A stretch of 37,318 nt of DNA from Desulfobacterales bacterium (GCA_021737185.1 JAIPEL010000033.1:1-37318); one strand, 5' to 3'. Shown: positions 8,518 through 16,168, numbered from the stretch's first letter. Translations and numbers: made by a program. The notes: generated by a model from the letters alone, not told the origin.

Positions 8518-8763
8518 ATGATAAAGAGAAATAGGACAAATGTTTGGCGCTCATATGATCCCAATCGCATCAGCATGACAGGCAATATGGTGGGCAAATT
8601 TGGCATCGTCAAAAAGCGCCTTGATCCATATGGATATATACAGGTGGATAATGAGCTTTGGAGGGCAGAGCCCTCTCTGACCGGGGTTACAATAGAAGAA
8701 GGAAGAAAGGTTCGTGTCAATAAGAGTAAGGGACTTACACTGTACGTCGAGGAGGTATCGTGA
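8518..8763 (+). CDS. NfeD-like OB-fold domain protein, probably N-terminally truncated
   Basis: The 81-residue frame contains the C-terminal NfeD domain (VGKFGIVKKRLDPYGYIQVD, then ELWRAEP and VRVNKSKGLTLYVEE), a small OB-fold normally attached to several membrane helices and working with stomatin/SPFH-type partners. The membrane helices are absent and upstream sequence in this frame closes at a stop at 8497. No ribosome-binding site precedes ATG 8518 or the internal ATG 8575. Its stop overlaps the next gene's GTG (GTGA), so the two are translationally coupled. I read it as either a stand-alone OB domain or a remnant of a longer NfeD gene. Confidence 0.6.
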   Translation: MIKRNRTNVWRSYDPNRISMTGNMVGKFGIVKKRLDPYGYIQVDNELWRAEPSLTGVTIEEGRKVRVNKSKGLTLYVEEVS

Positions 8764-9103
8764 AAAAAAATGTTTTGAAATACTTTATAAATTGTCTCCT
8801 TTTTGTTGATATGTGCTCGATTGCGGCGCTGGGGCTTTTATTGGGCTTCGTTATCCCCAAGGGGGGTGCAAGAGGAGCCCAGAATTTATTTCTCGGGCTA
8901 CATCGCCATGAATGGGGAGATATCCATCTCTCCCTTTCGTTATTTTTTCTTGTTCTCCTTGTAGTCCATATATTGCTTGGTTGGAAGTGGGTAATTCAAT
9001 CAACCAAAAATACTTCGGAGTGCATTGGAAAAATTGGCTTTGGGTTGTCTCTGCTGCATGGCTGATTGTGCTCTTTGTGATTTGGATAATAGTTCGATTT
9101 TAA
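8760..9103 (+). pseudogene. DUF4405-type membrane protein, split by a +1/-1 frameshift
   Basis: GTG 8760 follows a strong GAGGAGG. The first frame gives two hydrophobic segments around LGLHRHEWGDIHLSL, the histidine-rich pattern of DUF4405, a small cytochrome-b-like membrane family, but it ends in a short non-homologous tail at 9065. The expected continuation (KYFGVHWKNWLWVVSAAW plus a third helix, ending at 9103) lies in the next frame. The frames join at an A-run of five at 9006-9010; one additional A there would restore a 114-residue protein reading STKKYFGVHWK. This is either a real disabling mutation, an assembly error in a homopolymer, or slippage. It is coupled to the NfeD-like gene. 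Confidence 0.65.
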
Positions 9104-9368
9104 GAAAAAAAGAAAGGTGTGTGGCGTAAAGAAATAAATCGACCGACTTAACCGAAAAGGATGCCCTAATTCACACAACACTGCCGAACCATTCCAACGA
9201 ACAACCCAGCGCAGACTAGCACTCCCTAATTTTCGGATCCTTTTGTTTTCCGATGCCCCCATATCTTGAGCCAAGGCATTTTCCGGTGTGATTCAGGCGC
9301 AGATCGGTTCAGGTCTGGCCGCTGCTGTATGACTTGACAGGGTTGGTCTCGCAGGGCTTTACTACGCC
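9104..9368. other. Gap ending the AT-rich island; weak promoter candidate
   Basis: No gene is seen. The motif CCCTAATT occurs in the same orientation near both ends of 9165-9235, and AAAAGGAT/ATCCTTTT sit as inverted copies outside it, suggesting a small non-coding element of unknown kind. TTGACA (9334-9339) with TTTACT (9358-9363, spacing 18) precedes the ATG at 9369 by only 5 bases, so it would give a leaderless or nearly leaderless message, or serve an internal ATG at 9405. Confidence 0.3.
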
Positions 9369-11516
9369 ATGGCAATCGAGCTGTTCATCCTCGGGCTGAT
9401 TACCATGCTCGGCCAGGTTGTTTTGATGCGGGAGCTGATCGTCGCTTTTTTCGGCGTCGAGCTGATCTACATCCTGGCCATGGGCATGTGGCTGCTGGGA
9501 TCGGCGGCCGGGGCGGGGATCGGCCGGAGAAGAAACGTTCCGTCGGCTTCGGCCGTCAAGGGGCTTTTTGTCGTTTTTTCCCTTTTTCTGCCGCTTCTTG
9601 TCGCGTTCTGCCGGGGGCTTCGGCTGCTCTTTTCCGCCGTGCCCGGCGCCTACCTGCCGTTCGGGCAGCAGATGCTGGCTATGGGCCTGGCGCTGCTGCC
9701 GGCGGCGCTGGTTTCCGGGCTGATCTTCCAGTGGGCGGCCAGGCGGTATGCGGCCGGCGGCAGGACCCTCGCCGCCGCCTATGCGGTGGAAAGCGCCGGG
9801 GCGATGGTCGGCGGCGCCGCGGCCACCGGGCTTCTTTTTCTCGGGCTGCAGAACCTGACTATTGCCGTGCTCTGCGCCCTGGCCGCCGCGGGAGCCGCGA
9901 TGTTTCCCGGCCATGGAGAAAGGCGGAGCCGGATCGTTTCCGCAGCCGCATTGATCGGCGCCGCGGCGCTGATCGCCGCATGGGCTGCAGCCGCCCCCCT
10001 GGACCGTGCGATGACCGCCTGGAACCAACCATCGGCGGTCACCTCGGCCGACTCTGCCTACGGGCGGATCACCATCACCGAAGAGGCGGGCCGGTTTGCC
10101 CTGTTTGAAAACGGCGCCCTGGTCTTCGAGACCGAAGGAACCGAGGCCGAATCGTTCGTGCACCTGGCGGCGCTTCAGCACCCGGCCCCCAAGAAGATTC
10201 TTCTGATCGGCGGCGGCGTGTCCGGGCACTTGATCGAGATCCGGAAGCACCGTCCGGATCGCATCGACTATGTGGAGATCAATCCGGTACTTCTCGATCA
10301 GGCGCAGTCCGTGCTTCCGGCCGCCCTCGTCGATTCGCTGGCTGCCAAAGAGGTCAGGGTCATCGTAGACGATCCGCGCCGGTTTCTGGAGCAGGCGCCG
10401 GATTACGACCTGATCCTGGCCGTGGTGCCCGAACCCCTGTCCGGCCAGAGCAACCGGTTTTTTACCCGGGAATTTTACCGCGCCTGCGCCCGGCGCCTGG
10501 CGCCGGACGGCGTATTCGCATTTCAGCTCGCGGCGGCGGAAAACTTGTGGCCCCGCCCCCTGATCTTTCGAAACGGCAGCGTGTACCGGGCGCTTTCAGA
10601 CGCCTTTTCCGATGTCCTGGTGCTGCCGGGAACGGTGAGCACCTTTACCGCCGCAGACCGGCCCCTTCAGCGGCAGCCGGAGCCGCTGATCCGGCGCTTT
10701 AAAGAGCGTGGAATCGATGCCCGGCTCGTATCTCCGGCCTATATCCGCTACCAGCTCACCAACGACCGGACCCGGCAGATCGCCGCGCTGCTGGCCGGCG
10801 CAGACGCCCCGGCCAACACGGACCGAAGGCCCATCTGCTATCCGTATTCGCTCATGATCTGGCTGTCCCGGTTTTTCCCGGAAATGATCAACAAGCTGGC
10901 CGTGGGGGGCGGCGCGTTCCGCGTCTGGCCGGTGTTTTTCGTTGTTGCGCTGGTCTTTTTCGCCTGCCGAAAGACCTTCCGCGTCCGGCAAGCGCTGCTG
11001 GCCTTTTTTGCCGGGTTTCTGGGGATGATTCTTGAAACCCTGCTCATCCTCCAGTACCAGGTGAAAAGCGGCATCCTGTATCAGGACATCGGACTGCTGC
11101 TTACGGCTTTCATGGCCGGGATGGCCTCCGGGGCGCCGGCCATGATCCGCGCCGCCCGCCAGGGGATGATCGGCGGCCGACTGCGGCCGGTGTTGGGCCG
11201 CCTGACCGCCGCCGGCTTTGTTTTGCTGGGCCTGCTCCTGTTTGCCGGCGTCCGGGCCGGCGCCCTCGGCGGTCTTTTTTCGGTGGGGGTGCTGCTGTTT
11301 CTTTGCGGCTTTCTGGGTTCGGCGCTGTTTGCCTTTGCCGGCATAGACGCCACCGCGGACCAGCAGGGCGCGGTTCCGCGGCTGCTCGCATCCGACCTGC
11401 TCGGCGGCTGCGCCGGACCGGCGGCCGCCAGCCTGGCGGTGACCCCCTTTTTGGGGATGGATCAGACGGCGCTGCTTTCCGCGCTGTTGGCGGCGGCAGT
11501 GGGGCTGCTGATTTGA
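9369..11516 (+). CDS. Membrane-embedded spermidine-synthase-like protein
   Basis: A 715-residue protein with three parts. Residues 1-220 contain about seven hydrophobic helices. Residues about 230-490 form a class I methyltransferase/spermidine-synthase fold with ILLIGGGVSG (about 278-287), DYVEINP and a later VVPEPLSGQSNRFFT segment. Residues 510-715 contain further hydrophobic helices. The soluble domain normally transfers aminopropyl groups from decarboxylated SAM. In this membrane subgroup the reaction is not established, and VVPEP stands where classical enzymes have the catalytic Asp, so polyamine synthesis is doubtful. The ATG has no clear ribosome-binding site. The gene marks the return to high GC after the island. 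Confidence 0.8.
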   Translation: MAIELFILGLITMLGQVVLMRELIVAFFGVELIYILAMGMWLLGSAAGAGIGRRRNVPSASAVKGLFVVFSLFLPLLVAFCRGLRLLFSAVPGAYLPFGQQMLAMGLALLPAALVSGLIFQWAARRYAAGGRTLAAAYAVESAGAMVGGAAATGLLFLGLQNLTIAVLCALAAAGAAMFPGHGERRSRIVSAAALIGAAALIAAWAAAAPLDRAMTAWNQPSAVTSADSAYGRITITEEAGRFALFENGALVFETEGTEAESFVHLAALQHPAPKKILLIGGGVSGHLIEIRKHRPDRIDYVEINPVLLDQAQSVLPAALVDSLAAKEVRVIVDDPRRFLEQAPDYDLILAVVPEPLSGQSNRFFTREFYRACARRLAPDGVFAFQLAAAENLWPRPLIFRNGSVYRALSDAFSDVLVLPGTVSTFTAADRPLQRQPEPLIRRFKERGIDARLVSPAYIRYQLTNDRTRQIAALLAGADAPANTDRRPICYPYSLMIWLSRFFPEMINKLAVGGGAFRVWPVFFVVALVFFACRKTFRVRQALLAFFAGFLGMILETLLILQYQVKSGILYQDIGLLLTAFMAGMASGAPAMIRAARQGMIGGRLRPVLGRLTAAGFVLLGLLLFAGVRAGALGGLFSVGVLLFLCGFLGSALFAFAGIDATADQQGAVPRLLASDLLGGCAGPAAASLAVTPFLGMDQTALLSALLAAAVGLLI

Positions 11517-11548
11517 ACGGCAGGCGGCGGGGGATAGCTTCTAAATCG

Positions 11549-11593
11549 ACTTTCGGGATTCATGATGCCGCGAAATGAATAATTTGCTGCCGG
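11549..11593 (+). repeat. 45 bp dispersed repeat, copy 1
   Basis: It begins ACTTTCGGGATTCATGATGC and ends AATTTGCTGCCGG. Near-identical copies lie at 25728-25773 (inverted) and 36645-36692. This copy sits 33 bases after the membrane synthase-like gene stop. Confidence 0.85.
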
Positions 11594-11655
11594 TATACGA
11601 ACTCGCCCCAAAGGATACCTAACATCAGCGCAGGCCACGTGGTATATGTTGTTGT

Positions 11656-11714
11656 TTTGAATTTCGGTCATTCGTGCTTGTTTCGTGCTTCGTGCTTCGA
11701 ATTTCGGATTTTTC
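11656..11714 (+). repeat. TTCG-type heptamer tract
   Basis: Consecutive 7-base units of the form TTCGTGC, TTCGTGC, TTCGAAT, TTCGGAT, preceded by looser copies. It is the same class as the tracts in 5694-5921, here as a single-orientation copy in the 280-base gap before the gene at 11797. Confidence 0.7.
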
Positions 11715-11796
11715 AGCGTCGGTTCCATCCTCCGAGTCAGGTATTTGCTGTTGCAGCCTCACTGGATTAAAGCAGGACCATACCAAGGAGCTGTAG

Positions 11797-12222
11797 ATGG
11801 GCTTTTTAACAGGAATCAATCTTTTCGGCGCCGCGCTGGGATTCATGATCGGCGTTTTCGGCTTTATTATCGTCCGCTACTGGATCCGGCCGGTGTCCCG
11901 CTATGGCCGGCTCAAGCGCCGGGCGGCCGATGCCGTTGGCGGCCACCTCTCGCTTCTGGAAGAAAACCCTGCCGGCAGCCAGGCAAAGCAGCGGTTCAAG
12001 GAAAGCCGGCAGCGGCTGCGGCGGACGGCGTCGGAGCTGACAGACGCCTTTCACCAGGAGCTGCCCCATTGGTATCGAATCCGCCTGCGCGCCAGAGGCG
12101 AGAATCCGCCGGAGGCAGCCGGCCTTCTCATGAAGCTCAGCAACACCCGCGACCCTGTCCCGGGGCGCAGGCAAGGCGAACAGATCCGGGAGCTGCTTTT
12201 CCTTCAGGGGAAACGAAAATGA
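11797..12222 (+). CDS. Single-span membrane protein of unknown function
   Basis: A 141-residue protein with one N-terminal membrane segment (LFGAALGFMIGVFGFIIVRY, residues 9-28) and a basic, helical cytoplasmic tail rich in Arg, Lys, Glu and Gln, possibly coiled-coil between 60 and 85. The start follows AAGGAGC at good spacing. I recognise no family. It ends 5 bases before the convergent gene at 12227, so the two share a 3' boundary with no room for a terminator. Confidence 0.7.
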   Translation: MGFLTGINLFGAALGFMIGVFGFIIVRYWIRPVSRYGRLKRRAADAVGGHLSLLEENPAGSQAKQRFKESRQRLRRTASELTDAFHQELPHWYRIRLRARGENPPEAAGLLMKLSNTRDPVPGRRQGEQIRELLFLQGKRK

Positions 12223-12226
12223 AGAC

Positions 12227-12538
12227 TTATTCGGCAGGAGAGGGGGCGGCCGATTCCTCGGCGCTTCCTTCCAGCTGCTGGGAGTAGGTCATCCATTCCT
12301 CGGCTTCGTCCCTGACCACGTTGAGCCGGGACTGGCAGTGGGAGCCAAACAGCACCAGCAGGCAGATGACAACCAGACGGCGGTAGATGGAAGAAAGGTC
12401 CGGGGAAAAAAAGTGGCTGAAAAAATCGAGGTTCTCGGTCAGAAAGATGTCCAGCAAAGAGTCGACAAACCAGTAAAGCGCGCCGAGGCCAATTCCCACC
12501 AGAACGAGAGGAAACCCTTCTTTCTTGACTTCCGCCAT
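12227..12538 (-). CDS. Small membrane protein resembling the N-terminal sensor module of histidine kinases
   Basis: A 103-residue protein with two membrane segments (FPLVLVGIGLGALYWFVDSL, residues 9-28, and RRLVVICLLVLFG, 53-65) separated by an acidic loop, then a short helical tail (LNVVRDEAEEWMTYSQQLEG). From memory this is very like the membrane-entry region of PAS-domain sensor histidine kinases in Desulfobacterota (GLGALYWxxxSLLDxFL, then a loop, then a helix leading into PAS), but the protein stops where PAS and kinase domains would begin. A good AGGAGG precedes the ATG, and a candidate promoter lies at 12711-12739. It may be a truncated kinase or a stand-alone membrane module that pairs with other sensors. 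Confidence 0.7.
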   Translation of the reverse strand: MAEVKKEGFPLVLVGIGLGALYWFVDSLLDIFLTENLDFFSHFFSPDLSSIYRRLVVICLLVLFGSHCQSRLNVVRDEAEEWMTYSQQLEGSAEESAAPSPAE

Positions 12539-12932
12539 TTTTTAAGCCTCCTAATGTTTTTTCGGTGAAGTTCGGATCCTTTCGCTCCAGGAAGCCTCCG
12601 GTCGTGGGCCTTCGATTGCCTCGGTCGTTGACCGGGTCCATCGGGTGTTGCGGGTAAAAACGGCTTGGAGCTGCGCTTCAGGCCCCGGCGCCCGATTGAC
12701 ATGATACTCAATCCTACATAGGTGAAATTGAAATGTCAATTAATATGACCGTGTTATCGGTTGAAGGCCCTCGGGATTTGAGGTAGTCTAAAATTGACGG
12801 CAGGCCAAAGATCTTCAATGCCGCGATCGAAGCCGCATTTTCCGCATTTGACCGCTGCTGCCGATTGCGCACCCCACCGGAGCGGACCGGGCGAAGGCAA
12901 TTCCGGCCCACCGATGTCCGGAGAAGCAGCCG
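12539..12932. other. Divergent control region, no gene
   Basis: These 394 bases separate the minus-strand membrane protein from the plus-strand coiled-coil/HDAC pair. I see promoter-like sequence for both directions around 12711-12757 and no repeat element. For the plus strand the best match is TTGAAA (12728-12733), 18 bases, TGTTAT (12752-12757), which is weak. Confidence 0.4.
12711..12739 (-). promoter_or_regulatory. Candidate sigma-70 promoter for the gene at 12227-12538
   Basis: Read on the minus strand, a perfect TTGACA (12739-12734) is followed after 17 bases by TAGGAT (12716-12711). Transcription would start near 12704, leaving a leader of about 165 bases before the ATG at 12538. Confidence 0.4.
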
Positions 12933-13118
12933 ATGTCGATCCGACTGATCGCCAAAGAGCTTTACCAACTTCAAAAAGAGGTCGAGGGTCTGGAAAAAGA
13001 CCTCGAACAGGCCCCCTGCGACCGGAAGGGCGAAATCCGGGAGAAGCTGCGCAGGGCCAGGGCCGCGCGGGACCGCATGAGAACTGTGCTCGACAGGCAG
13101 AAGGACAGCCGGCGATGA
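12933..13118 (+). CDS. Small coiled-coil protein coupled to the HDAC-like gene
   Basis: A 61-residue, highly charged helical protein (LIAKELYQLQKEVEGLEKDL, then KLRRARAARDRM) with heptad spacing of leucines, consistent with a short coiled coil. A ribosome-binding site (GGAGAAG) precedes the ATG. Its stop overlaps the downstream start in an ATGA arrangement (13115-13118), which indicates translational coupling with the deacetylase-like gene and suggests a partner or regulatory subunit. I do not recognise a family. Confidence 0.7.
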   Translation: MSIRLIAKELYQLQKEVEGLEKDLEQAPCDRKGEIREKLRRARAARDRMRTVLDRQKDSRR

Positions 13119-14128
13119 TTCTCCACGACGATCGATACAATCTGGGCCTTGCCGAATTCGGCATCTTGATCCCGGTCGCAGATACCCGTGCCTCCAGGAC
13201 CTTCGAAGCCCTCAAGGACCAGCCGCAGCTGAGGGGCCAGGTTCCCCGCTGGCACCACCGGCCGGGCGGCGAGATCCTCAACGAAGAAGACCTGCTTCGG
13301 GTTCACACCCCGGAGTATGTCGCCCGCCTTTTTTCCGAAGAGGTGGAGCAGGAGATGATCCGCACCTACGAACTGATCGACGACGAGGGGCGATACAACC
13401 GGTACGATCCCTCATCGGCGAGTCTTTCTTTGAAGAAGCTGTTCGACCGGATTCTTGTGCGGGCCGCCGGTACCGTCCAGTGCTGCCGGATCGCTTTGGA
13501 GACCGGCTTTTGCTTCTACTTCGGGGGCGGCATGCACCATGCACAGAAAGATCACGGCCGCGGATTTTGTCCGGTCAACGACATCGTGGTCGCCCTTCGA
13601 AAACTCCAGGCCGAGGGCCGGATCCGCTCTGCATGGGTGGTCGACACCGATGCCCACAAGGGAGACGGCACCGCGGCGCTGACCGCCGGAGACGAAACCA
13701 TCCGGACCCTTTCGATCCACATGGCCCGCGGTTGGCCTCTTGACGAAAGCCCCACCGATTCTGGTGGACGCCTTCGGCCGTCATTTATCCCCAGCGATAT
13801 CGACATTCCGGTGGCCTCTGGTGAAGAAGCAGTATATGTCGAAAGGCTCAAAGAGGGGCTGCTCCACCTGGGTCGGTTTCCAACCCCGGATCTTGTGGTA
13901 GTGGTCTACGGGGCCGATCCTTATGAAAAAGACGCCCTGGCCTCCACCCGGGAGTTGAAGCTGACCCTGGGCCAATTGATGGCAAGAGACCGGGCGGTAT
14001 ACGATTTTCTCGATCGGGCCGGGATTGCCATGGCGTACCTGATGGCCGGCGGATACGGGCCCCACGCCTGGGAGGTGTACACGCAGTTTCTGTTGGAAGT
14101 GCTGCCGGAGAGGCTGGAAAAAGGTTGA
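13115..14128 (+). CDS. Histone-deacetylase-like (acetoin-utilisation/AcuC-type) zinc hydrolase
   Basis: A 337-residue member of the arginase/deacetylase superfamily. The catalytic His pair is H141-H142 (GGGMHHA). The zinc ligands are D179 and H181 (DTDAHKGDGT) and D268 (GADP). The substrate-side tyrosine is Y314 (AGGYG), and FCPVND is also conserved. The expected reaction is removal of an acetyl or other acyl group from lysine, polyamine or a small amide in the cytoplasm; the substrate is not determined. The start is set by the ATGA overlap with the coiled-coil gene. Its last codon and stop (GGT TGA) are the first bases of an octamer-repeat element at 14123, so the C-terminus has been fixed by repeat DNA. 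Confidence 0.88.
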   Translation: MILHDDRYNLGLAEFGILIPVADTRASRTFEALKDQPQLRGQVPRWHHRPGGEILNEEDLLRVHTPEYVARLFSEEVEQEMIRTYELIDDEGRYNRYDPSSASLSLKKLFDRILVRAAGTVQCCRIALETGFCFYFGGGMHHAQKDHGRGFCPVNDIVVALRKLQAEGRIRSAWVVDTDAHKGDGTAALTAGDETIRTLSIHMARGWPLDESPTDSGGRLRPSFIPSDIDIPVASGEEAVYVERLKEGLLHLGRFPTPDLVVVVYGADPYEKDALASTRELKLTLGQLMARDRAVYDFLDRAGIAMAYLMAGGYGPHAWEVYTQFLLEVLPERLEKG

Positions 14129-14399
14129 TTGGTTAATTCGTTGAATGGTTGATTGGGAAAGAAAAATTCCCTCTTTTCCGGAATATTGCAGCGGGATTTG
14201 AATCGACGAGTCGACCAGTCGACTACTTCGAGGGTGAGGGAGTTTCTCCGTGTGAGAGCCGTCATGCCCGCGGAGGCGGGCATCCAGCCGCTTTATTCCA
14301 GAATTTGTCTGGATGACGCCTCCACGGGCATGACAAAAAACTCCTCGATCTCTGAACGACTTAACCATTCAACCAATTAACCAATCAACCAATCGACCC
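14123..14399. repeat. Octamer-arm inverted repeat element, long variant (A1)
   Basis: The left arm (14123-14157) is built of 8-base units (TTGATTGG, TTAATTCG, TTGAATGG, TTGATTGG). The right arm (14360-14399) carries the complementary units (TTAACCAT, TCAACCAA, TTAACCAA, TCAACCAA). Between them is a REP-like inverted pair with ends GTCATGCCCGCGGAGGCGGG (from about 14262) and CCACGGGCATGAC (to about 14333). The left arm overlaps the stop of the deacetylase gene and the right arm ends directly at the ATG of the next gene. Confidence 0.8.
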
Positions 14400-15041
14400 A
14401 TGCCCACCAGAAGACAATTCATCAAATGGTTGACGGCTGCGGCCGGCCTGACCCTGGCCGGCTGGACCCGGGTGCGGATGGCGCTGGCCGAAATTGCCAA
14501 AAAAATCCTCCCACCCGGCACCGATCCGGGAAGTTTGTTTCATGAAAACCCAGAATACCTGGACACCCGAAACCTGAAGGTCATGCCCGTCAACCGGTTC
14601 GGCACCATGGGCGACACCGACCAGCAGATCGATCCGGGCACCTGGCGCCTGGAGGTGGACGGCAAGGTGGCCCGGCCTCTGTCATTGACACTGGAAAAGG
14701 TGCATGGGCTGCCGGCCGTGGAGCGAAGCGTCCTGCTGATCTGCCCCGGCTTTTTCTCCAACCACGGCACATGGCAGGGGGTTTCGCTGGCCGCCTTGCT
14801 GAAAGAAGCCGGAGTCCTTCCAGGGGCGGACCGCCTTCGCATCTACGGAAAGAGCCCGTTCAGAGACAAAAAAGAGGTGTTCGCCCGGGAGGAAGCCGAA
14901 ACCGACGCGGTGTTTCTCGCCTATGCGGTCAACGGGCGGCCTCTTCCGGTCGAGCACGGATTTCCGCTCCGGGTCGTGGCCGAAGGCCACTGGGGGGCCG
15001 AGTGGGTCAAGTATGTGTACCGGGTGGAGGTTTTGGGGTAG
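14400..15041 (+). CDS. Tat-exported molybdopterin oxidoreductase (sulfite-oxidase/MsrP-like domain)
   Basis: A 213-residue protein with a twin-arginine signal (TRRQFIKW, residues 3-10, and a hydrophobic stretch to about 30) and one oxidoreductase molybdopterin-binding domain. C115 in LLICPGFFSNHGTWQG is the likely molybdenum ligand; the C-terminal GHWGAEWVKYV segment is typical of the family. It should act in the periplasm as a reductase or oxidase of sulfoxide- or sulfite-like substrates; MsrP-type enzymes pair with a membrane heme protein, but none is adjacent. It is shorter than MsrP. No ribosome-binding site is visible because the repeat arm abuts the ATG. Confidence 0.85.
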   Translation: MPTRRQFIKWLTAAAGLTLAGWTRVRMALAEIAKKILPPGTDPGSLFHENPEYLDTRNLKVMPVNRFGTMGDTDQQIDPGTWRLEVDGKVARPLSLTLEKVHGLPAVERSVLLICPGFFSNHGTWQGVSLAALLKEAGVLPGADRLRIYGKSPFRDKKEVFAREEAETDAVFLAYAVNGRPLPVEHGFPLRVVAEGHWGAEWVKYVYRVEVLG

Positions 15042-15103
15042 GGAGCCTGCGCTGATGTGAAATCTGCCATTGGAACTGCCGCCGCGGCGAGGATTTCGGG
15101 TAC

Positions 15104-15222
15104 GGTTGACTGGTCAAATGGTTGAATGGTCAAGTGGGGACTGCGTTATTTTCCAGCTGTTTTCCTGCCATGTAGTTTCAGGTATTTTCTAATCAACCAT
15201 TCAACGAATTAACCAATCAACC
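15104..15222. repeat. Octamer-arm inverted repeat element A2 (119 bp)
   Basis: The left arm (15104-15139) has units TTGACTGG, TCAAATGG, TTGAATGG, TCAAGTGG. The right arm (15191-15222) is the inverted counterpart (AATCAACCATTCAACGAATT then AACCAATCAACC). A 51-base loop separates them. It lies between convergent genes and its right end overlaps the dppC-like stop codon. Confidence 0.85.
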
Positions 15223-16104
15223 GGTTCTCTCGATCTTCGGGTTGAACTCTTCCCTGAGCCAGTCGGCAAAGAGGTTGATGCCCACTACCAGCACCACCAG
15301 CGCGGCGCCGGGGAAAACCACCATCCACCACATTCCGGCGTAGATGTAGTCTTTGCCGATGGCGATCATCATCCCCAGGGAAGGTTCGGTGATCGGCACG
15401 CCGACGCCGAGAAAGCTCAGGGTGGCTTCGAGCATGATCACCACGGCCAGATCGACGGCGACCACCACCATCACCGGCGGCATGGCGTTGGGCAGGATGT
15501 GGCGGAACAGGATCCTCATATCCCGGGCGCCGGTGGCCCGGGAAGCCAGGACGTACGCCTCCTGCTTGACCTCCAGCACGCTGCCGCGCATGGTGCGCGC
15601 ATAGCGCACCCAGTCGGCAATGCAGATCGCCGCGATCACGGTCCCGATGCCGGTCTTTTTGAACACCCCCAGAAGCAAAATGGCCAGCAAGGTGGTCGAA
15701 AAGGAAAACATCGTATCGGCAATGCGCATGGTCACCGCATCGAGCCAGCGGCCGTAGTAGCCGGCCAACAGTCCGATCAGCACCCCGACGGTGCCGGCGA
15801 TCATCACCACGGAAAAGCCGACGATCAGCGACGTCCTGCATCCGTAAATGATGGTGCTCAGGATTCCGCGGCCCTGGTCGTCGGTGCCGAGCAGATAGGG
15901 CATCTGGCCGCCGTCTTTCCAGATCGGCGGCGTCAGGAAATTGTCGAAGGTCAGCGTCTCCAGGTCGTAGGGATCCTGGGGCGTGATCCAGGGGGCCAGC
16001 ACCGCTGCGGTCAGAAAGACCACGATAATGAGGCTTCCCGCCATGGCCGGCGGATCGTGCAGGAAGCTGTGGAGCATCTTTGAGCGTTTGCGTTTGCGGG
16101 TCAT
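15217..16104 (-). CDS. Peptide ABC transporter permease, DppC/OppC type
   Basis: A 295-residue inner-membrane permease with about six helices. The N-terminal segment (GSLIIVVFLTAAVLAPWITP) and LGTDDQGRGILSTIIYG are typical of the DppC family, and the EAA-loop equivalent is EAYVLASRATGARDMRILFR followed by HILPN. It pairs with the DppB-type permease upstream and couples to the two ATPases. The stop (GGT TGA) lies in the arm of repeat A2. It is the last gene of the minus-strand peptide operon, 88 bases after dppB with a perfect stem-loop in the gap. Confidence 0.92.
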   Translation of the reverse strand: MTRKRKRSKMLHSFLHDPPAMAGSLIIVVFLTAAVLAPWITPQDPYDLETLTFDNFLTPPIWKDGGQMPYLLGTDDQGRGILSTIIYGCRTSLIVGFSVVMIAGTVGVLIGLLAGYYGRWLDAVTMRIADTMFSFSTTLLAILLLGVFKKTGIGTVIAAICIADWVRYARTMRGSVLEVKQEAYVLASRATGARDMRILFRHILPNAMPPVMVVVAVDLAVVIMLEATLSFLGVGVPITEPSLGMMIAIGKDYIYAGMWWMVVFPGAALVVLVVGINLFADWLREEFNPKIERTG

Positions 16105-16168
16105 CGGTGTGCTTCGCTTTTTGCCTCTTTTTCGGTGCCCGGTAGTTATCTTTTGATCTTACCGTCAA

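Noticed and set aside
9165..9235. Possible integron attC-like site
   Set aside because: It has some inverted bases at the ends, but I could not find both core sites or an integrase, so the match is too weak.
14123..14399. Possible CRISPR array in the octamer repeats
   Set aside because: Units are contiguous 8-mers in inverted arms with no spacers of constant length and no cas genes.
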